Assembly (NCBI RefSeq): GCF_005405485.1 | Contig: NZ_BJED01000021.1 | Coordinates: 1-64,000, forward strand | Source of the DNA: Enterococcus hulanensis | GTDB taxonomy: Bacteria > Bacillota > Bacilli > Lactobacillales > Enterococcaceae | Direction: 5' to 3' | DNA length: 64,000 bases | Shown: positions 59,052 through 64,000 of the stretch, piece by piece | How the letters are laid out: each line of letters starts with the position of its first letter | Numbering within the stretch: position 1 is the first letter of the stretch | The notes under the pieces: model-generated | Told to the model about the DNA's origin: nothing | Databases searched by the model: none | Seen by the model: the letters and a program-made list of their open reading frames with translations, nothing else | Translations under genes and position numbers: made by a program

Positions 59052-62000
59052 TTACGCTTCACTCCATCCTTCTAGCTGGTAACGAATACTGCTGCGTCCC
59101 GTTCCGCTAGTTTCCACAATAATTTGTTGTGGGATACGTTCTTTCAATTCTCTCACGTGACTGATAATGCCGATCATCCGTCCCGCATTTTCGATGCCTT
59201 CCAAGGCTTCCATCGCCATTTCCAGCGCTTCTTCGTCTAAAGAACCGAAGCCTTCGTCGATAAATAGTGCCTCTATAGTGACTCCACCGGCCTGATTCTG
59301 GATCACTTCGGCTAATCCCAAGGCTAAGGACAGTGCGGCAATGAAGCTCTCGCCGCCCGACAGAGTATGGGAACTGCGTGTTGCTCCGGCATTGTCATCG
59401 TATACATTGATCTCTAACCCAGTATTTCCTTTGGAGCGTCCAGTTTCTTGCTTTAATTCAAAATGATAACGCCCCTTTGTTAATTGATTCAGCTGCTGAT
59501 TAGCGCTTTGCAAGACTTCGGCTAAATACCATTGTAAAACATAGCGTTCCAAACTGATCTTTTGCGGGTTGTCTCCGTTCATCGTTTGGTAAAGCTGGAT
59601 CATTTGGCTCAACTCATTCAATTGTTCTTTGCTTTGTTCCTGCAGCACTTCAATTTTTCCAATCAGCTCGCGTTGCTGCTGCAATTGGTTTTCCTTGGCG
59701 TAATGCTGCTGTTGTAATTGAGTCACCTCTGCTTCTTTATCTGCCAACTGCTGCTTCAAAGGCTCTAACTCCGGCTCTTGTTGTTCCTTAATTGCTTCGG
59801 TCAAGCGTTTTTGGCGGTCTTTTAAAACTGCCAACTCTTGATCGAAGGAAGTGATTGCCTTTTCTAATGCGGATAGATCGATTGGCGGTGCTGCCAATTC
59901 TTCCACCGTTAAACCTGCTTCAGTCAATTGCTCTTGCAGCTGACCTTGATACTTTTCAAGATTTTCGGCAGTTTCTGCTTGTTGTTCAGCCAGCAGCTTT
60001 TGATTTTCTTGCAGTCGGATTCGTTCCTGCTCGATTTCTTTCATCTGCTTTTCGTGTGCCTGCAGCTGTTTTCGGTACGCATCTAAGCTTGCGGTTAACT
60101 CCGTAATGCGGCCCTCTAAAGTCGGTAACTGCCAATCAGCAGTTTGCTCTTCCAAACTGGCAAGCCGGCCCTGCAAGGTTTGCAGTTCAGCTTTGACTGT
60201 GTTTAGACTTGCTTCGATCTCGTCTTTTTTCGCTTGGTCATTCAACATCTCCGTCGATAGCTGCTGCAATGCTTGATTGGTTTCCGCTATTTCAGCCAAA
60301 GCCTGCGTTGTTTCAGCTTGACGCTCGTTAAGAAATTCTTTTAGCGCGGTTATTTCAGCCTCAACAGTTAACTGATAATAGTCCGCAAATTCCGTTTGAC
60401 AGCTTTGAAGCTGCTTTTCGAAGGCTTCTTGTGCCGATAATCGCTCTTCTTGTAATTGATCAAAGGCATTCATCGCTACATCATAGCGGGCCTCGGTTTG
60501 CTCTCGAATCAATTCTAATTGTTTGATTCGGGCTTCTTGTGTTTCAAGCGCAACCTGCAATTGTCCCAGATTATCCGTTGATAATTCCGCGTGCTGCGCT
60601 GGATCCGGGTGTTCCTTAGAGCCGCAGACCGGACACGGTTCATCAGGCAGCAAGTCCATACTCAATCGGGCGATCTCTGCTGCTGCCCATTGGCTTTTCA
60701 GCTTCTTATAGTCCGCTGTTTCGCTGGTTAATTGATTGCTCGTGCGGCTGGCCTTTTCTACTAGCTGAGCGAGTTTGACCTGCTGATCTTCTTCCTCTTC
60801 CTGCTGGTCAAAAATCTGCTTGTCCTGCTCTTTTAGGTGCGTGATCTTCTGTTGAAACTGCAGTTCTTCATAGCGTCGATCCTGCCAAACTTTTTCAGTG
60901 CGTTGCTTGGCTTCTAGGTCCTTTTTCTGTTCCTCGCGGGCTGCTACTTGCTGATTGATCTGGGTTAATTGAGCTTGCTGCTGGGTTTGCTGGTCGAGTA
61001 ATTCCGTTTTTTGCTTCAGCAGCTGTTCTTTTTGCTTCACTAATGGTAAGAAGGACTCCAAGCTTTGCAGCTCTTTTTCCTTAGCTTGCCAATCAGCACT
61101 TTCCTTTTCGAAATCGGCTGCCTTTTTCTGGCATTCTGTATATTGCTGCTCTAATTTTTCTGACTTTTGTTGATTTTCATGAGCTTGCTGGGCTTGCTGC
61201 TCTTGGCGCATTTCCAGCTCACGGGTACGTTCATAGGTCGGACGTAATTTTTCGAGCTTTTGTCCACGAGCAAGTTGTTGTCTTCGTTCGCTTTGCTCTG
61301 GTAAACGCTGCTCTAGCTGTTGAAGCTGCTGCTGTGTTTCCCGTGCTTGACGGAAGTTTTCGGCAAGCTCTTGTGCCTGTTGGACCTTAGTCTGCAGGTT
61401 TTGCTGCTGCGTTTGCTTTTCAGTTAATTCAGCTTGGCTTTTTACCAGCGCCTGCTCTTCGATTACCAAATACTCTTTTGCCAGATTCAGCGACTCTTCA
61501 TAGGTCGCGCCCTTTTCACTGACGACTTGTTGGAATAGCTGATCGATTCGAGTCGTCAGCTCGCTTACCGCTTTTTCCAGTTCGATTTTTTGGAATTTTA
61601 AGCTTTCGGTGAAATTGCGATAAAAACTGGTTCCAAATAAACTACGTAAGACAGTCTCTTTTTCTGTACTGTTGGCGTTTAAGAACGTCCGAAACTCTCC
61701 TTGCGGCAGCATCACGATTTGACGGAACTGATCCTTTTGCAAATGCAGAATCTGATAAATCACGTCATTTACCGCGTCCACCTTGGTATAAGCTTCCGCC
61801 TCTTGGCCCGCGTCGTTAAAAATACTCAACTGAACTTTTTGATTTTTCGTCGTCTCGCCCTTGCCGTTTTTCTTGGCTAAGGTTTGTTTCGGCCAGCGTT
61901 CAATGGAATATTGCCGTCCTTGGTGCTCAAAAATGAATTGGACACGGGTTTCCTCCGTTGGTTCAGCAAAAGAGGAGCGAATCTCATTGGAAGAACGCAC

Positions 62001-62174
62001 ACCGCCTGAGGCATCGCCATATAATGCAAAGGTGATGGCATCAAAGATCGTCGTTTTGCCGGCACCGGTTTTTCCGCTGATCAAAAACAGCGGGGCTTCG
62101 GTCATCTGTTCAAAGTCCACTTCTTCATGAAGAAACGGACCGAAATTTTCCATAATGATTTTCTTTGGAAGCAT
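59052..62174 (-). CDS. sbcC: SbcC, ATPase subunit of the SbcCD nuclease
   Basis: A 1040-residue Rad50-like SMC protein. Walker A is LISGKTGAGKTTIFDAITF near 32, two very long Gln/Glu-rich coiled coils (about 170-480 and 530-830) flank the zinc hook LLPDEPCPVCGSKEHPDP near 507, and the C-terminal signature HTLSGGESFIAALSLALGLA and Walker B ALFIDEGFGSLDEE follow. With SbcD it cuts hairpins and covalently blocked ends. The sbcD stop overlaps its ATG by one base. Confidence 0.96.
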   Translation of the reverse strand: MLPKKIIMENFGPFLHEEVDFEQMTEAPLFLISGKTGAGKTTIFDAITFALYGDASGGVRSSNEIRSSFAEPTEETRVQFIFEHQGRQYSIERWPKQTLAKKNGKGETTKNQKVQLSIFNDAGQEAEAYTKVDAVNDVIYQILHLQKDQFRQIVMLPQGEFRTFLNANSTEKETVLRSLFGTSFYRNFTESLKFQKIELEKAVSELTTRIDQLFQQVVSEKGATYEESLNLAKEYLVIEEQALVKSQAELTEKQTQQQNLQTKVQQAQELAENFRQARETQQQLQQLEQRLPEQSERRQQLARGQKLEKLRPTYERTRELEMRQEQQAQQAHENQQKSEKLEQQYTECQKKAADFEKESADWQAKEKELQSLESFLPLVKQKEQLLKQKTELLDQQTQQQAQLTQINQQVAAREEQKKDLEAKQRTEKVWQDRRYEELQFQQKITHLKEQDKQIFDQQEEEEDQQVKLAQLVEKASRTSNQLTSETADYKKLKSQWAAAEIARLSMDLLPDEPCPVCGSKEHPDPAQHAELSTDNLGQLQVALETQEARIKQLELIREQTEARYDVAMNAFDQLQEERLSAQEAFEKQLQSCQTEFADYYQLTVEAEITALKEFLNERQAETTQALAEIAETNQALQQLSTEMLNDQAKKDEIEASLNTVKAELQTLQGRLASLEEQTADWQLPTLEGRITELTASLDAYRKQLQAHEKQMKEIEQERIRLQENQKLLAEQQAETAENLEKYQGQLQEQLTEAGLTVEELAAPPIDLSALEKAITSFDQELAVLKDRQKRLTEAIKEQQEPELEPLKQQLADKEAEVTQLQQQHYAKENQLQQQRELIGKIEVLQEQSKEQLNELSQMIQLYQTMNGDNPQKISLERYVLQWYLAEVLQSANQQLNQLTKGRYHFELKQETGRSKGNTGLEINVYDDNAGATRSSHTLSGGESFIAALSLALGLAEVIQNQAGGVTIEALFIDEGFGSLDEEALEMAMEALEGIENAGRMIGIISHVRELKERIPQQIIVETSGTGRSSIRYQLEGWSEA

Positions 62175-63307
62175 TAGTTTTCGCCTCCTTTTTTAAGAAT
62201 TGTATGCAAGCCTTCTTCGATCCAGCTTTTTTGCTGCGGGGTTAATTCGTTTTGCGAAACTTCAGTAAAGAAATCCTCCGTCAAAGAAATCGGTGATTTC
62301 TCTTTAATGTTCTCTGTCTTCAAACGAGTTTCGACTGCTGTCTCAAAGCCGTTGGCCCGTTCAACTTGAATGATTCGCGGATAGACCTGCCGCAACTGGT
62401 TCATCAGATTGGGGATCACTGCCCGATCCTCTAAAAGAATCGAGAGATAGTCCTCACGGTTGATGGTCGAATAGAAAGCTGGCGTCAGTAATTTTTCAAA
62501 ACTTGTTTGCAGCTCTTGAATCTCATGGAGCGGTGATAATTCTCGGAAAGAAAATTCGCCGGTTGCAGTATCCACGATCCAGACACCTTTCGTTTGATCC
62601 TTTTCTGATAAAGAATATTTCAAAGGCGAGCCGCTATAACGGGCATTTTCCATCTTCAACGCGTCTTTTCCATGGAGATGGCCTAACGCTACATAATCAA
62701 AATCCTGCAATAGATTGCCGTTGATTCCATCCAAACCGCCAACTTCGATCTTCGTTTCGGAGTCCGTTTTGCTGCTGCCGGCTACAAAAAAGTGGCTGAC
62801 TAAAACGTGCTTTTTCTTGGGATCAAAGCTTTCTTGGATTTTAGCGATTACTTTCGGCATTGCCGCTTGAATCGTTCGCAGATCAGGGTCTTCAAAATAA
62901 ATTCGCGCATCGACTGGTTCAAAATATGGTAAAAGGAAAAATTGTGTATCCTTCATTTCAATCGGTGTAAAGGCCTCCTGCAAGCGGGTATGCAGATGAA
63001 AATGCGCCTGATTAAACCAAGGCGCCCCCGTTGCTAAGCGTGTAGCGCTGTCATGATTGCCGGAAATTGCCAGCAGCGGAAATTGCTCGGTCAAATTCCA
63101 ATCCGCGATCGTTTGATTTAATAACCGCACGCTATCCTCTGACGGCACGGAACGATCATACAGATCACCTGCGATCACGATGGCATCTACTGCCTCATCT
63201 TTTGCGATTTTTTTGATTTGATCAAGAATATATGCTTGATCTGGCAGCAAATCGTAGCCATGCAGTTTTTTCCCGATATGCCAGTCAGCCGTATGTAAAA
63301 CTTTCAT
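62174..63307 (-). CDS. sbcD: SbcD, nuclease subunit of the SbcCD complex
   Basis: A 377-residue Mre11-like phosphoesterase. MKVLHTADWHIGKKLHG at 1-17, VIAGDLYDRSVPS near 45, AISGNHDSATRL near 80, VSHFFVAGSS near 170 and VALGHLHGKDAL near 205 are the metal-binding motifs. The C-terminal part is the SbcC-binding cap. It is first of sbcD-sbcC-snf2. Confidence 0.96.
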   Translation of the reverse strand: MKVLHTADWHIGKKLHGYDLLPDQAYILDQIKKIAKDEAVDAIVIAGDLYDRSVPSEDSVRLLNQTIADWNLTEQFPLLAISGNHDSATRLATGAPWFNQAHFHLHTRLQEAFTPIEMKDTQFFLLPYFEPVDARIYFEDPDLRTIQAAMPKVIAKIQESFDPKKKHVLVSHFFVAGSSKTDSETKIEVGGLDGINGNLLQDFDYVALGHLHGKDALKMENARYSGSPLKYSLSEKDQTKGVWIVDTATGEFSFRELSPLHEIQELQTSFEKLLTPAFYSTINREDYLSILLEDRAVIPNLMNQLRQVYPRIIQVERANGFETAVETRLKTENIKEKSPISLTEDFFTEVSQNELTPQQKSWIEEGLHTILKKGGEN

Positions 63308-63462
63308 TGATCCACCCTTTTCCTATTTTAGTCCTTCCCAAAAGTATAACACGATTTGTCATATTTTTCTGCTTAGCAAGTGGATGTCGTGCCATAAAAG
63401 TCTTTCTCTTCAACGATTTTTGCGCTACGATAAGCAGGTGACAAAAAAAAGGAGGATGCTTT

Positions 63463-64000
63463 GTGCCAGTTGGTATTATTATTAATTCATTGTCAATTAT
63501 TTTTGGAGGGCTTTTGGGCGGATTCTTAGGTCATCTGCTCTCGGAGGATTTTAAAGTCCAGATTACGTTGATCTTCGGTGTTTGTTCGATGGCGATGGGA
63601 ATTCCCAGCATCAGTCAGATGGCAAATATGCCCGCGGTGATCTTAGCAATTATTTTAGGAACGTCATTAGGCTTGTTTTTGAAGTTTAATCAAAAAATCA
63701 ATACCGCAGCGACCATGATGCAAAAACCGATCGCGAAATTCCCCCAACCGGAGCTGAAGCTTTCGGATGAGGACTATCTGAGTACGCTTGTAACGATTAT
63801 CGTACTTTTCTGCGCCAGCGGAACAGGGATTTTCGGCAGCTTAACGGAAGGCATGACTGGTGATCATACGATTCTGATCGCAAAATCAATCTTGGATTTC
63901 TTTACGGCGGCGATCTTTGCCTGTAATATCGGCTATGTCGTTTCTGTGATCGCGATCCCGCAATTCGTGGTCTTTTTCAGTTTATTTTTACTAGCGACGG
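63463..64000 (+). CDS. DUF554 family membrane protein (partial, continues past the window)
   Basis: The first 179 codons of a membrane protein. GTG at 63463-63465, 8 nt after AGGAGG, starts MPVGIIINSLSIIFGGLLGG, the standard start of the DUF554 (YdfK) family. Further glycine-rich helices follow: MAMGIPSISQM, FCASGTGIFGSLTEGMTGDH near 125 and LDFFTAAIFACNIGY near 146. These are inner-membrane proteins of unknown function, usually about 230 residues, so some 50 residues are outside. Confidence 0.88.
   Translation, partial: MPVGIIINSLSIIFGGLLGGFLGHLLSEDFKVQITLIFGVCSMAMGIPSISQMANMPAVILAIILGTSLGLFLKFNQKINTAATMMQKPIAKFPQPELKLSDEDYLSTLVTIIVLFCASGTGIFGSLTEGMTGDHTILIAKSILDFFTAAIFACNIGYVVSVIAIPQFVVFFSLFLLAT

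Noticed and set aside
1-64000. CRISPR array, prophage or complete insertion sequence
   Set aside because: No regularly spaced direct repeats, integrase, phage structural genes or intact transposase were seen; the only mobile trace is the fragment at 53390-53812.

Overview
The window reads as chromosomal DNA of a low-GC Gram-positive coccus, most likely Enterococcus or a close relative. The basis is the maltose phosphorylase/PTS locus, an efaCBA-type manganese transporter, the spx-mecA-coiA-pepF-spxH...relQ-nadK-rluD neighbourhood, and strong AGGAGG ribosome binding sites. Species is not claimed. Most genes lie on the minus strand. There is no CRISPR array, no prophage and no complete insertion sequence.

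Layout. 1-350: leader and three tandem promoters of an rRNA operon that runs leftwards out of the window. 0.4-7.7 kb: maltose locus, with malT on the minus strand and malP-pgmB-malR on the plus strand, divergent around MalR-type operators; an endonuclease/phosphatase-family gene with an apparent ATC start follows malT. 7.7-15.9 kb: metallophosphoesterase, DedA protein, RpiR regulator, a DUF1905 protein, and the murein-sugar operon mupG-murQ-murP, whose murP is frameshifted and has lost the EIIB cysteine; then a PanE-like reductase. 15.9-21 kb: stress membrane protein, amino-acid permease, XRE regulator with a membrane partner, an aquaporin with altered NPA motifs, Ohr, and a lipoprotein. 21-31.5 kb: rplK-rplA and rplJ-rplL with their leaders, sdaAB-sdaAA, efaCBA under a DtxR-type operator, a lactate-oxidase-like enzyme, a lipoprotein hydrolase, and rpmG-secE-nusG. 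31.6-40.5 kb: CBS protein, QueT with a preQ1 riboswitch, a lipid kinase, recD2, a phosphatase, trmL preceded by a candidate structured RNA, rlmA, cutC and a degenerate Nudix protein. 40.5-42.3 kb: mgtE with a leader of 154-bp tandem repeats. 42.3-54.4 kb: the rluD-nadK-relQ / CYTH-spxH / pepF-coiA-mecA / spx block known from Bacillus, interrupted by two tandem class C sortases and by a HAD gene with an IS fragment. 55.1-64 kb: HAD phosphatase, SWIM/SNF2 helicase, sbcC, sbcD, and the start of a DUF554 membrane protein.

How the genes work together. Carbon: MalT imports maltose as maltose 6-phosphate or maltose, and MalP and PgmB feed glucose 6-phosphate to glycolysis; MupG/MurQ would do the equivalent for peptidoglycan amino sugars, although the local MurP looks broken. 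Stress and proteolysis: Spx, its adaptor SpxH, MecA, RelQ and the CYTH protein are clustered. DNA maintenance: RecD2, SbcCD and the SNF2 protein.

Most unusual observations: (1) the 2.5-copy tandem repeat before mgtE, each full unit holding a 13-codon mini-ORF and several hairpins; (2) a promoter-to-terminator unit encoding a three-hairpin RNA of about 115 nt before trmL; (3) the orphan sortase pair carrying a Cna-B/SpaA-like domain after the second membrane helix; (4) the murP lesion; (5) the ATC start codon; (6) a palindrome over the queT promoter in addition to its riboswitch. Functions are inferred from motifs read by eye; no database search was run.
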